From assembly GCF_050633145.1 (NCBI RefSeq), contig NZ_JBOEFY010000015.1, positions 173,830 through 237,829 of the forward strand: a stretch of 64,000 nt of DNA. The letters run 5' to 3'. This stretch comes from Kordia sp050633145 (GTDB lineage: Bacteria > Bacteroidota > Bacteroidia > Flavobacteriales > Flavobacteriaceae). Below, piece after piece: positions 41,891 to 51,745 of the stretch; position 1 is the stretch's first letter; each line of letters opens with the position of its first letter. The notes beneath the pieces are model-generated. The model was not told the DNA's origin and did not search any database. It saw only the letters and a list, made by a program, of their open reading frames with translations. The position numbers and the translations under genes are program-made.

Positions 41891-42898
41891 TTATTTTTTA
41901 AAGAAGAGTTTTGGAAATCGTTCTTCAGGTTTTTGTTTAAAAATGTTTAATGCAATAGTTGACTTTAAAAAACCAACACCATAACCATAAAATTGAATAC
42001 AAACTGCAATTACTGATAAAAACGCAATTTTCAGGTTTTTTGTTGTTCGCAATGCATCTAGTAATATGGCTATAAAATATACAGCATATCCTATTAAAAA
42101 CCAATGAAAAACAAAAAATATACTTAGAATTATTGAAGTTAAGAAACCTATACAAAATAGTGTTGGAAACCAATAGGTAAGTTTAGCCGTTTCTGGATGC
42201 CATACATTAAGTATTGGGCGTACCATTCCAAACTTGTTTACTTGAATATAGAACTTTTCCCAAGAAATTCTACGTTTATGGTATACGTAAGCATCAGTAA
42301 TTAGTACTGTTTCATATCCTGCATTCCATATTCGAATGGTTAAATCTGGGTCTTCTCCTGGATGAATTTGTCCAAAACCTTGTGTTTTTTCAAAAGCTTC
42401 TTTAGAGATTCCCATATTGAAACTTCTTGGTTGAAACTTGTTAACAGCATTTTTTCCACCTCTAATTCCTCCTGTGGTTAAAAAAGCTGTCATCGCATAA
42501 CTAATTGCTTTTTGTATGGTTGTAAAAGAACTATGTGCTGCATCTGGTCCGCCAAAACAGTCTACGTATTTATTTCTCAAAGCTTTTGATACTTCCGATA
42601 AATATTGCGGTGGCAAAATACAATCTGAATCAAATATTAAATAATAATTCCCTTTTGCTCGTTTCATTCCATAATTACGCGAATCACCTGGTCCAGAATT
42701 TGGTTTAAAGTAATAACTAATGTTTAGCGAATCGCTATAAGCTTCAACAACATCTTTTGCAGGTTGTGAAGATCCATCCTCTACAATAACTACTTCAAAA
42801 TCTTCTTGAAACGTTTGTTTAGAAATACTTTCCAATAGTTCTTCGACTTCATCTGGTCTATTGTATACAGGAACAACAATTGAGAATTTTATTTGCAT
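41891..42898 (-). CDS. Glycosyltransferase family 2
   Basis: Start at 42898 (MQIKFSIVVPVYNRP); the longer frame from 42919 adds seven residues without reason. The 335-residue GT2 enzyme has the nucleotide-sugar site FEVVIVEDGSS, the DxD motif in LIFDSDCILPP, the acceptor part GPDAAHSSFTTIQK and RIWNAGYETVLITDAYVYHK, then three C-terminal hydrophobic spans (TLFCIGFLTSIILSIFFVF, WFLIGYAVYFIAILLDAL, IAFLSVIAVCIQFYGYGVGF). It probably makes a surface glycan at the inner membrane. It is first of a three-gene operon with YbbR and coaE. Confidence 0.88.
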   Translation of the reverse strand: MQIKFSIVVPVYNRPDEVEELLESISKQTFQEDFEVVIVEDGSSQPAKDVVEAYSDSLNISYYFKPNSGPGDSRNYGMKRAKGNYYLIFDSDCILPPQYLSEVSKALRNKYVDCFGGPDAAHSSFTTIQKAISYAMTAFLTTGGIRGGKNAVNKFQPRSFNMGISKEAFEKTQGFGQIHPGEDPDLTIRIWNAGYETVLITDAYVYHKRRISWEKFYIQVNKFGMVRPILNVWHPETAKLTYWFPTLFCIGFLTSIILSIFFVFHWFLIGYAVYFIAILLDALRTTKNLKIAFLSVIAVCIQFYGYGVGFLKSTIALNIFKQKPEERFPKLFFKK

Positions 42899-42920
42899 GC
42901 AGCAAATATAGGGAAACAAA

Positions 42921-42948
42921 AAAAGCTGTTCAATGAAGAACAGCTTTT
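42921..42948 (-). terminator. Terminator of the large T9SS gene
   Basis: Stem AAAAGCTGTTC (42921-42931) with GAACAGCTTTT (42938-42948), 24 bases beyond the stop of the 1230-residue protein gene. Near-identical stem sequence to the terminator of the paralogue at 46910. Confidence 0.8.
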
Positions 42949-42972
42949 AATGATAAATATATTTTTATAGAA

Positions 42973-45900
42973 TTACTTCACGAATTTTACAATTGAAGTT
43001 CTTCCATTTTCTAAAGTTACTCTTGCAAAGTACACTCCATTTCTAACTGAACCTAAAAACGCTTCTCCTGAAGCTGCATTTGGCTTTTCAGTTACCAATA
43101 TTTGTCCAACTAAGTTGTATACTTCAATAGAAGCAATATTACTTTGTGCATTTACCACAAAGCTATTGTTTATGGTATTTACATAGTGAATAAAGCCTCT
43201 AACTTCAGCAGATTCAACAGATAATGGCGCACATGTTACAGTTGCGTCCCATCCTGGTCTAGTTACAGAACCATCTGATGTAAATACAAATGTTAAACAT
43301 CCAGAAGCGTCTGTAGAAATAATTGTCATACCTTCTAAGTCTCCTGTACCTGCAGCTGGTGTGTCATTTTCATCCCAACACCAAACTGTTCCACCTCCTG
43401 GAGGATCAATAGTTGTAGCTGTAGCATCTGCTCCGTCATGAACTGTTAATCCATCCCAACAAGCCGCAGCCCCATTATTTTCTGTACTGAATGAGTTGAA
43501 TGTTACTTGCACTCCATCTCCTGCCATATCTGGGCAGATTGTATATGTGATATTTTCATTAATTGAATAATCTCCAGAAGCTCCTCCTGAATCTAAGAAG
43601 ATTCCATTTGTACAATCTGGTGGCACAGCTACATAAGGTGTTGCAAATGCAAATGGTCCTGCCCAAGCAGATACTCCATCTGGTCCACAATCAGCCTGTA
43701 CATAGAACTCATAGTTGTTATCTCCAACTAATCCTGTTGCCATGTATGGATTCATAACTCCAGATGCAGTTGCAGTTCCTGTTGCAGTTCCTCCAGCAGT
43801 TATATCTACCAATTCTATATTCCATGAAGTTGCTGTTCCGTTTTCTGTCCAACCTAAATCAGCTGTCGTTTCCATGATACTAGTAGCAGTCAACCCAGCT
43901 GGTGCAGGACAAGTTTCTAATGTTGAAAAGTTAAATGGTCCAGCCCAACCTGAGAACGTTCCTCCACCACAATCTGCTCTTACATAAAAAGCATAATCAT
44001 TGTTTTGAGTAAGTCCCATTGCTGTATAAGGGTTTGTAACTCCTGCAGCTGTAGGTGTTCCTGTTGCCATTCCACCAGCAGTGATATCAACAATTTCTAT
44101 ATCCCAAGCTGTTGAAGTTCCGTTTTCTGTCCAACCTAAATCAGCTGTTGTATCCGTAATCATCGCAGCTGTTAAAGCATTTGGTGTAGGACATGCTGGT
44201 AATTCAGTAAATGAAACATTGTCAATAGAAATATCTCCTTCAAATGTTCCTCCACTTGTTCCTCTAAATGTAACAGATATTGTTTGACCTGCAAATGCGG
44301 ATAAATCTACTACTGCAAGTTCCCATAGATCAGTAGCTGATGCTTGTTGTTGACTATTAATTGTGAATACGTTTGTAGTTCCATTTACTAATACGTCTAG
44401 CTTTCCAATTTGTGCACCAAACATATGATAGTTAAATAGTAATGCAGGGGCTGTAAGTCCTGATAAATCTACTAATGGTGATATTAAATCTGTTGTATCA
44501 CCAAGTGCTCCTGCTGATGCTTCAGTATAGAAATAGTTTCCTGTTGTAATAGTCGGATCTGGTCCAGTTCCTCCTGATCCTACATCCGTACCTGGAGCAG
44601 ATTCCCAATAATATGCACCACCAGTTCCAGACCAGCAATTTTCAGCTGTAAAAGCAGCACCTCCTGTTGTAAATGTTTCAAAATCTTCTGTGTATGGTGC
44701 CATTAATGCAGGACAAGCTGTTGTAAAAGCAAATGGTCCTGTCCAAGTAGAAGTTCCATTAGCTGCACAATCTGCTCTTACATAAAATTCATAGTCATTA
44801 CTATCTGTTAAACCAGTAGCATTATATGGATTGGCAACACCTGTTGCTGTTGGCGTACCTGTTGCAGTTCCGCCACCAGTAATATCTACGATTTCAATAT
44901 CCCAAAGTGCTTCTGATCCTCCAGCTGTCCATCCTAAATCTGCAGATGTTGTCATTATATTCGTTGCAGTTAATGCTGAAGGTGCTGGACACGCCACTGT
45001 TGTAGTAAACAAAAATGGTCCAACCCATGTAGATCTACCATCTGCTCCACAATCGGCAGATACATAAAATTCATAATCATTAGAAGGTGTTAATCCCGTT
45101 ATATTAAAAGGGTTTGAAACTCCAGTTGATGTAGGAGCTCCTGTAGCAGTTCCTCCAGCTGTAACATCTACTAATTCAATATTCCATAAAGTAGCTGTTC
45201 CATTTTCTGTCCATCCTAAATCAGCGGAAAAACCATCAATATTCGTTGCTGTTAGTGCGCTTGGTGCAGCACAAGATGGCAATTCATCAAATGCTATATT
45301 ATCAATAGAGATATCTCCTTCAAATGTTCCAGCGCTTGTTGCTCTAAATGTAACAGATATCGTTTGACCAGCATACGCTGATAAATCTACTACTGCAATT
45401 TCCCAAGCAGCTGTTGCGCTTGTTTGTTGTTCTCCTGATAAAGTCCATACATTTGTTGTTCCGTTTACTAAAACATCTAACGTTCCTATTTGTCCACCAA
45501 ACATGTGATAGTTAAATGATAATGAAGGATCTGTTAATGCTGTTAAATCTACTAATGGAGATACTAAATCTGTTGTATCGCCATTTGCTCCTGCTGATGC
45601 CTCTGTATAGAAATAGTTTCCAGTTGTAATTGAGGCATCCGGTCCTGTTCCTCCTGATCCTGCATCTGTTCCTGGCGCAGATTCCCAATAGTAACTTCCT
45701 CCAGTTCCAGTCCAGCAATTTTCAGATACAAATGCTGCTGTTCCTGTTGTAAATGTTTCAAAATTTTCTGAATATGGTGCTGCTATTGCTGCACAAGCTG
45801 TTCTAAATGTTAATGGTCCAATCCATGCTGAAGTTCCATCTGCAGCACAATTAGCTCTAACATAATAGTCGTATTCTGTATTTTCCGTAAGTCCAGTTGC

Positions 45901-46665
45901 GGTATATGGATTTGAAACAGCAGTAGCTGTTGCAGTTCCTGTTGGTGCTGTTCCAGTTGTAACAATTTCAACATCCCAAGCCGTTGCTGATCCACTTTCT
46001 GTCCATGATAAATCTGCTGTTGTATCTGTTATGTTAGCAACCATTAATGCTAATGGATCTGGACATGATGGTGGTGTTGCAGAAGTAATTGTTGGAGATT
46101 CAAAACAAAATCCCCATTCAAAACCTGGTCCACCTACTAAATCATCAAAATAAATTCGATACCTGAAACCTGATAACTGCGTTGCTGTAAATCCTACGAT
46201 GTTAAGAACGTCTGTAGTGTATGCTTCAGCTGTTCCTGCACAAAAGTCATTTGTTGGAGGTCCTGTTGTGTCTGCATTAAAAGGTCCACTAAATAGATTC
46301 CAAGTACTTGCGTCTGCATCCCAATATTCGAATTGTAAAATGTCATCATTGTTATAATTGTAAACAAAATTTCCTGAGATTGAAATCCATGTTTCTCCTG
46401 CTGTATGTGCTGCAGTTAAATCAATTACTGGTGATTCGGCTGCAATGTCGTCATCACTTCCGTTTCCTGCATCATCATCATCGAAAGCAAAATTTGCTGA
46501 AACAGTAGGATCTGCTTCTAGAGCCAACGGATCTGCGTTATATGTTCCCGTAAGCGACCAGTTTGTATTAGGCCACATTGCATTTTGATTTAATGTTTGT
46601 GCAAAACCTACATAGGTAAATGCAAAAAACATTATAAACAAAACTTTAATTGTAGTTTTTTTCAT
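42973..46665 (-). CDS. Large T9SS cargo: MAM, fibronectin III and CUB modules
   Basis: A 1230-residue secreted protein. Signal peptide MKKTTIKVLFIMFFAFTYVG, then FAQ. After an N-terminal domain (to about 190), five fibronectin III repeats (about 198, 460, 557, 822 and 917, each with a version of ITDTTADLGWTENGTATAWD ... ENNYEFYVRADCG) alternate with two MAM-like domains (about 290-460 and 650-820, NFETFTTG, YFYTEASAG, VSPLVDLT). A CUB-like domain follows at about 1015-1148 (CTNGIFLDSGGASGDYSINE). Tail from 1150 (VNAQSNIASIEVYNLVGQIL, ending RTSIVKFVK) is the T9SS sorting signal. Likely adhesin or matrix protein. Terminator at 42921. Confidence 0.88.
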   Translation of the reverse strand: MKKTTIKVLFIMFFAFTYVGFAQTLNQNAMWPNTNWSLTGTYNADPLALEADPTVSANFAFDDDDAGNGSDDDIAAESPVIDLTAAHTAGETWISISGNFVYNYNNDDILQFEYWDADASTWNLFSGPFNADTTGPPTNDFCAGTAEAYTTDVLNIVGFTATQLSGFRYRIYFDDLVGGPGFEWGFCFESPTITSATPPSCPDPLALMVANITDTTADLSWTESGSATAWDVEIVTTGTAPTGTATATAVSNPYTATGLTENTEYDYYVRANCAADGTSAWIGPLTFRTACAAIAAPYSENFETFTTGTAAFVSENCWTGTGGSYYWESAPGTDAGSGGTGPDASITTGNYFYTEASAGANGDTTDLVSPLVDLTALTDPSLSFNYHMFGGQIGTLDVLVNGTTNVWTLSGEQQTSATAAWEIAVVDLSAYAGQTISVTFRATSAGTFEGDISIDNIAFDELPSCAAPSALTATNIDGFSADLGWTENGTATLWNIELVDVTAGGTATGAPTSTGVSNPFNITGLTPSNDYEFYVSADCGADGRSTWVGPFLFTTTVACPAPSALTATNIMTTSADLGWTAGGSEALWDIEIVDITGGGTATGTPTATGVANPYNATGLTDSNDYEFYVRADCAANGTSTWTGPFAFTTACPALMAPYTEDFETFTTGGAAFTAENCWSGTGGAYYWESAPGTDVGSGGTGPDPTITTGNYFYTEASAGALGDTTDLISPLVDLSGLTAPALLFNYHMFGAQIGKLDVLVNGTTNVFTINSQQQASATDLWELAVVDLSAFAGQTISVTFRGTSGGTFEGDISIDNVSFTELPACPTPNALTAAMITDTTADLGWTENGTSTAWDIEIVDITAGGMATGTPTAAGVTNPYTAMGLTQNNDYAFYVRADCGGGTFSGWAGPFNFSTLETCPAPAGLTATSIMETTADLGWTENGTATSWNIELVDITAGGTATGTATASGVMNPYMATGLVGDNNYEFYVQADCGPDGVSAWAGPFAFATPYVAVPPDCTNGIFLDSGGASGDYSINENITYTICPDMAGDGVQVTFNSFSTENNGAAACWDGLTVHDGADATATTIDPPGGGTVWCWDENDTPAAGTGDLEGMTIISTDASGCLTFVFTSDGSVTRPGWDATVTCAPLSVESAEVRGFIHYVNTINNSFVVNAQSNIASIEVYNLVGQILVTEKPNAASGEAFLGSVRNGVYFARVTLENGRTSIVKFVK

Positions 46666-46909
46666 GTAATTAGCTTTGATTAGTTAGTTTACATAAATAT
46701 AAGAATTATTTCTTTAGAAAAGCCATCTAATGAAGATGGTTCTTATTAATGATCTATAAAAGGATTATTTTATCGTTTATATAGCATACACAACACTTTT
46801 AACAGTTACTTACATAAAGTAAAAGCTCCAGTTTTTAATGATATTTTATTCGATTGATTCGTTAAGAGACTAAAAAAAATGATGTAATTTATAAAATATT
46901 GGGTATAAA

Positions 46910-46937
46910 AAAAGCTGCTCTATATAGAGCAGCTTTT
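46910..46937 (-). terminator. Terminator of the second T9SS gene
   Basis: Stem AAAAGCTGCTC (46910-46920) and GAGCAGCTTTT (46927-46937), loop TATATA, 24 bases beyond the stop codon of the 866-residue paralogue. Same spacing and near-same stem as at 42921. Confidence 0.85.
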
Positions 46938-46961
46938 AATAATAAATATATTTTTATAGAA

Positions 46962-49562
46962 TTACTTCACGAATTTTACAACTGAAGTTCTTCCATTTTC
47001 TAAAGTTACTCTTGCAAAGAACACTCCATTTTTAACTGAACCTAAATTAGCTTCTCCTGCAGCATCGTTTGGTCTAGCAGTCGTAATAATTTGTCCAACT
47101 AAATTGTATACTTCAATAGAAGCGATGTTACTTTGTGCATTTACTACAAAACTATTGTTTACAGTATCTACATAGTGTAAGAAACCTCTAGCTTCAGCAG
47201 ATTCAACAGATAAAGGTGCACAAGTTACATTAGCAGTCCATCCTGGTCTAGTTACAGATCCATCAGATGTAAATACGAATGTTAAACATCCTGAAGCATC
47301 TGTAGACGTGATTGTCATTCCTTGTAAATCTCCTGATCCTGCTGCTGGCGTATCATTTCTATCCCAACACCAGATTGTTCCACCTCCAGCAGGGTCAATT
47401 GTTGTTGCCATAGCATCAGCTCCGTTATGAATTGTTAATCCATCCCAACATCCTGTACCATTATTTTCTGCAGAGAAGAAAGTAAATTCAACATTTACAC
47501 CATCTCCTGCCATATCTGGACAGATTGTATATGTAATGTTTTCACCAACTCCATAATCACCTGAGCTACCTCCAGAATCTAAGAAAATTCCGTTAGTACA
47601 TGATGGTGGTACCGCTACATAAGGCGTAGCAAATGCAAATGGTCCTGCCCAAGCAGATACTCCACCTGGTCCACAATCAGCTTGTACATAAAATTCATAG
47701 TTATTATCTCCTACTAAACCAGTAGCACTATAAGGGTTTGTCATAACTCCTGTAGCTGTAGCTGTTCCAGTAGCTGTTCCTCCTGCAGTGATATCTACTA
47801 ATTCAATATTCCAAGTAGTTGCAGTTCCGTTTTCTGTCCAACCTAAGTCAGCAGTAGTCTCCATAATATTCGTCGCCGTTAATCCTGATGGTGTTGGGCA
47901 AGTTTCTATCGTTGAGAAATTAAATGGTCCAGCCCAAGCAGAGAATGTTCCTCCACCACAATCTGATCTTACATAAAAAGCATAATCATTATTTTGTGTA
48001 AGTCCCATTGCTGTATAAGGATTTGTAACTCCTGATGTTGTTGGTGTTCCTGTTGCCATTCCAGAAGCAGTAATATCAACGATTTCGATATCCCATGCTG
48101 TAGCAGTTCCATTTTCTGTCCAACCTAAATCAGCAGTTGTATCTGTGATCATCGTAGCACTTAATGCATTTGGTAATGAACATGCTGGTAATTCAGTAAA
48201 AGATACATTATCAACTGCAATATCTCCTTCAAAAGTTCCAACTGCAGTTCCTCTTAACGTTATAGTAATTGATTGTCCTGCATATGCAGCTAAATCAACA
48301 ACAGCTAATTCCCATGCTGCAGTAGCAGATCCTTGTTGTTGTCCTGATAATGTCCAAACATTTGTTGTTCCATTAACAATTACATCTAAAGTACCTATTT
48401 GTGCACCAAACATGTGATAGTTAAATGTCAATGCAGGTGCAGTCAATGCTGTTAAGTCTACTAATGGAGAAACTAATTCAGCCACATCTCCGTTTGCTGC
48501 TCCTGAAGCTTCCGTATAAAAATAATTCCCAGTAGTAATTGTTGGATCTGGTCCAGTTCCTCCTGATCCTGCGTCTGTACCAGCTGCAGATTCCCAGAAA
48601 TAAGATGCTCCAGTGTTACTTCCTGTCCAACAGTTTTCAGAAGCAAATGCTGCATCAACAGCAGGCGTGAACGTTTCAAAATCTTCTGTATAAGGTGCTG
48701 CAGTTGCTGCACAAGCTGTTGTAAATGTAAATGGTCCAATCCAAGCAGATGTTCCAGATCCACCACAGTCAGCTCTTACATAAAAGTCGTATGCTGTTTC
48801 AGCTGTAAGTCCAGTTGCGTTATAAGGGTTTCCAACTCCTGAAGCCGTTGGCGTACCAGTAGCAGCTGTTCCACTTGTTAAAATTTCAATATCCCATGCT
48901 GTAGCAGTTCCACCTTCTGTCCAACCTAAATCAGCAGTTGTATCAGTAATAGAAGATGCAGTTAACATAGAAGGATCAATACATGACGGCGGTGCAGCAG
49001 ATGTAATTGTTGGTGAAGTTACACACCATCCCCATTGCCAACCTCCTTGGTCATTGTAAGAAATACGGTATTGAAAACCAGATAATTGAGTAGCTGTAAA
49101 TCCAGAAATATCTAAAATAGGTGTTGTATAAGCTTCTGTATTCGCACATGTTTGAAAATCATTTACAGTTGAGTTTCCTGCAAATGTGTGTAATGTAGAC
49201 CACGTCATAGCATCTGCATCATACGTTTCAATGATTAAAACATCACCACCAAGAGCTCTATAAGTAAATGCGCTATTGATAGTAATCCATGTTTCTCCAG
49301 CTCCATTTGCAGCAGTAAGATCGATTACTGGTGAAGTAGCTTGGATATCATCTGCAGAACCGTTTCCAGCTGCATCATCATCCCATGTTAATGAAGTTCC
49401 TGCTCCTGTTGGATCAGATAACAATCCACCTGCGGTATATGTTCCGGAAAGTGTCCAACCTGCATTAGGCCAATTTGCAGCTTGATTTAATGTTTGAGAG
49501 ACACCTACATAGGTACCTAACAAGCACATAATCATAAAAATTTTAAGTGTAATTTTTTTCAT
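46962..49562 (-). CDS. T9SS cargo paralogue: MAM, fibronectin III and CUB modules
   Basis: An 866-residue paralogue of the previous protein. Signal peptide (MKKITLKIFMIMCLLGTYVG, VSQ), an N-terminal domain of about 180 residues, one fibronectin III repeat (about 189), one MAM-like domain (about 282-459), two more fibronectin III repeats (about 459 and 552), a CUB-like domain (about 649, CTNGIFLDSGGSSGDYGVGE) and the T9SS tail ending RTSVVKFVK. The difference of 364 residues to the larger protein equals one MAM domain and two fibronectin repeats. Tandem arrangement with the 1230-residue gene indicates duplication. Confidence 0.88.
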   Translation of the reverse strand: MKKITLKIFMIMCLLGTYVGVSQTLNQAANWPNAGWTLSGTYTAGGLLSDPTGAGTSLTWDDDAAGNGSADDIQATSPVIDLTAANGAGETWITINSAFTYRALGGDVLIIETYDADAMTWSTLHTFAGNSTVNDFQTCANTEAYTTPILDISGFTATQLSGFQYRISYNDQGGWQWGWCVTSPTITSAAPPSCIDPSMLTASSITDTTADLGWTEGGTATAWDIEILTSGTAATGTPTASGVGNPYNATGLTAETAYDFYVRADCGGSGTSAWIGPFTFTTACAATAAPYTEDFETFTPAVDAAFASENCWTGSNTGASYFWESAAGTDAGSGGTGPDPTITTGNYFYTEASGAANGDVAELVSPLVDLTALTAPALTFNYHMFGAQIGTLDVIVNGTTNVWTLSGQQQGSATAAWELAVVDLAAYAGQSITITLRGTAVGTFEGDIAVDNVSFTELPACSLPNALSATMITDTTADLGWTENGTATAWDIEIVDITASGMATGTPTTSGVTNPYTAMGLTQNNDYAFYVRSDCGGGTFSAWAGPFNFSTIETCPTPSGLTATNIMETTADLGWTENGTATTWNIELVDITAGGTATGTATATGVMTNPYSATGLVGDNNYEFYVQADCGPGGVSAWAGPFAFATPYVAVPPSCTNGIFLDSGGSSGDYGVGENITYTICPDMAGDGVNVEFTFFSAENNGTGCWDGLTIHNGADAMATTIDPAGGGTIWCWDRNDTPAAGSGDLQGMTITSTDASGCLTFVFTSDGSVTRPGWTANVTCAPLSVESAEARGFLHYVDTVNNSFVVNAQSNIASIEVYNLVGQIITTARPNDAAGEANLGSVKNGVFFARVTLENGRTSVVKFVK

Positions 49563-49707
49563 AAATAAGTTTGATTTTTGTTAGTTAGTTGAATATCAAT
49601 AGAAAGAACCACAATTTTTTTGAATCAGACACGTTAATATCGTTGAAAAACGTTTTTTTGTCGATAAAATACCAAAAAAGAGATTTTTCCTACTGTTTAT
49701 GTTTGCA

Positions 49708-51438
49708 TTATTTTAACATTATTTTTTTATTAAACACCTTATTTTCTCCTATTATTTTAAGCATATAATAGCCCGAAGATAGCGCTGTAATATCTATATA
49801 ATCTTGTTCCGTTATTTTACCATTTTTTACGTGCGCTCCTTTACTATCAAAAACAATATATTTATATGTTTCATTTGTAGTAGTTTGTACCCAAATTTTT
49901 CCTGTCGTTGGGTTTGGATAAACTTGAATTGCCGTTTTTTCTTGAAATTCTTCTGTACTTAAAGGATTACTGCCTTCTATAATATTTAATGCTTGATTTG
50001 GCGCTACATTATATAAGATGTCCTGCGCTCCACCAAGCCAAGTAATTTTCACATAATCTATTGTTGCGTTATTTCCTATTCCAAAGAATTCTGTTTCTGA
50101 GTTTTGTGATATATACCCTTCTCCACAGACTGTATATCTATATTGTGATACACCTTCACTTTTGAGTTCTATTGTAGCACCAACACCTTGTTTGTTACTA
50201 GCAACACCCTGTAAGTTTACTTTTAGCCAGTTATTAGTTGATACCGTTTGATTTTTCCACAGAAAGATATCATCGCCGCCAGAATTGCTTACTACAATTT
50301 CAGGAAAACCATCATTGTCTGTATCTCCAATAGCATTGGCATAACTTTCGCTTGTGTCGTTTTCAAATCCAGAACTACTTTCTATGCTAAATGTTCCATT
50401 GCCATTGTTCGTGTAAAATGCTGCCGACATTAGCATTGGCACAGCTCCATCCAATGATCCGCTTACGTATAAATCTAAGTCACCATCATTTTCGGCATCC
50501 AAAAATACAGATCCCCATGCTATGCTTTCAAACATCGTTCCTGTTCCTGAAGCTATGTTGGTAAAAGTTCCGTCACCATTATTTCTTAACAAATAGTTTC
50601 CAGGAATTCCATTCGTCACATAAATATCAAACCAACTATCTCTATCAAAATCCGCAATTGTAACCGACATTGCGTCTATTGCTAGATTCGTTCCCGATTC
50701 TTCACTTACATCTGTAAATGTACCATCGCCATTATTTTTGTAGAGAATATTTGTAGTGTTTACTTTATCGTTTGCCATGTAAATATCTTGCCAACCGTCA
50801 TTATTGTAGTCAAAAAATGCGGAACAAAAGGATAAATGACTTCCATTGTCAATCCCAGCCGCTGCACTTACATTGGTAAACGTACCATCACCATTGTTTT
50901 TATATAAGTAGTTTGGTTGCGGAAGACTTAATCCTCTGTTACATAAGAATAAATCTAAATTCCCATCATTATTGTAATCGCCCCAAGAAGCTCCAAAATT
51001 ATCTTGAGCTGCAATTGGTAGACCACTCGCAACAGTAACATCAGTGAGTCCGGTTCCATTGTTTCTATATAAACGACTTCCATCTACATCGCCAGAAACG
51101 TATAAATCTTTATCTCCATCATTGTCAAAATCGACCCAAATCACCTGTTTTTGCTGCGCATTATTGTTTGGAACTAATGTAGTTTCAAGCGCATACGTTC
51201 CATCACCATTATTTCTGTAGATTTTTAAAGGATCACCGCTTTGCGTTGCAATGGTAATATCGTCCCATCCATCATCATTGTAGTCACAGAAAGAGATTCC
51301 TCCTCCAAGATAAATAGTACCACTATAGTCATCAACTCCAATAGTTGACGCTTGATTTTCAAAATAAATTTGTGCGTTTAGTTGAAAATAGAAGGTATAT
51401 ATTATGATAGAAAAGGTGATACGTAGTCGTCTTTTCAT
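49708..51438 (-). CDS. FG-GAP repeat protein with ASPIC/UnbV domain and T9SS tail
   Basis: A 576-residue secreted protein (signal MKRRLRITFSIIIYTFYFQL, then NAQ). About eight FG-GAP/VCBS repeats with the calcium-binding DFDNDGDKDLYVSGD, DYNNDGNLDLFLCN, DYNNDGWQDIYMANDK and so on form a beta-propeller (residues 40-380). Then an ASPIC/UnbV domain (about 390-470: LQGVASNKQGVGATIELKS, ... VKITWLGGAQDILYNVAPNQ) and a T9SS sorting tail (IQVYPNPTTGKIWVQTTTN ... KIIGENKVFNKKIMLK). Cell-surface matrix or binding protein, of the CRTAC1 type. Separate transcription unit from its neighbours. Confidence 0.88.
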   Translation of the reverse strand: MKRRLRITFSIIIYTFYFQLNAQIYFENQASTIGVDDYSGTIYLGGGISFCDYNDDGWDDITIATQSGDPLKIYRNNGDGTYALETTLVPNNNAQQKQVIWVDFDNDGDKDLYVSGDVDGSRLYRNNGTGLTDVTVASGLPIAAQDNFGASWGDYNNDGNLDLFLCNRGLSLPQPNYLYKNNGDGTFTNVSAAAGIDNGSHLSFCSAFFDYNNDGWQDIYMANDKVNTTNILYKNNGDGTFTDVSEESGTNLAIDAMSVTIADFDRDSWFDIYVTNGIPGNYLLRNNGDGTFTNIASGTGTMFESIAWGSVFLDAENDGDLDLYVSGSLDGAVPMLMSAAFYTNNGNGTFSIESSSGFENDTSESYANAIGDTDNDGFPEIVVSNSGGDDIFLWKNQTVSTNNWLKVNLQGVASNKQGVGATIELKSEGVSQYRYTVCGEGYISQNSETEFFGIGNNATIDYVKITWLGGAQDILYNVAPNQALNIIEGSNPLSTEEFQEKTAIQVYPNPTTGKIWVQTTTNETYKYIVFDSKGAHVKNGKITEQDYIDITALSSGYYMLKIIGENKVFNKKIMLK

Positions 51439-51691
51439 AAGCAGTCGGTAAATAATTTATTGAGTTCGAGACTCCTAAGCTATTAAAACAACTGAAACTT
51501 CACAAATATTTAACACTATATCTCTTTGTCAAAATCAACAATAAAGCTGAGTATTACTGAGAAAACCTATGTGTTTACTAGGGTTTGCAAACAATTTAAA
51601 ATTTTTCTATGTATGAATATTTTTTCATGCAAGCACCAAAACATAATTCATAATTTCAATCGAACTCAATATCAACGTTATTTTTTCACAA

Positions 51692-51725
51692 AAAAATGCC
51701 TCTAAGATTCCTTAGAGGCATTTTT
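51692..51725 (-). terminator. Terminator of fabI
   Basis: Stem AAAAATGCCTCTAAG (51692-51706) with CTTAGAGGCATTTTT (51711-51725), loop ATTC. It lies 20 bases beyond the fabI stop on the minus strand. Confidence 0.85.
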
Positions 51726-51745
51726 AAAATGATATGTGTGTATTT

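Noticed and set aside
43563..48766. Many 60-100 residue frames inside the two large T9SS genes
   Set aside because: All are shadows in other frames of the repeated fibronectin coding region.
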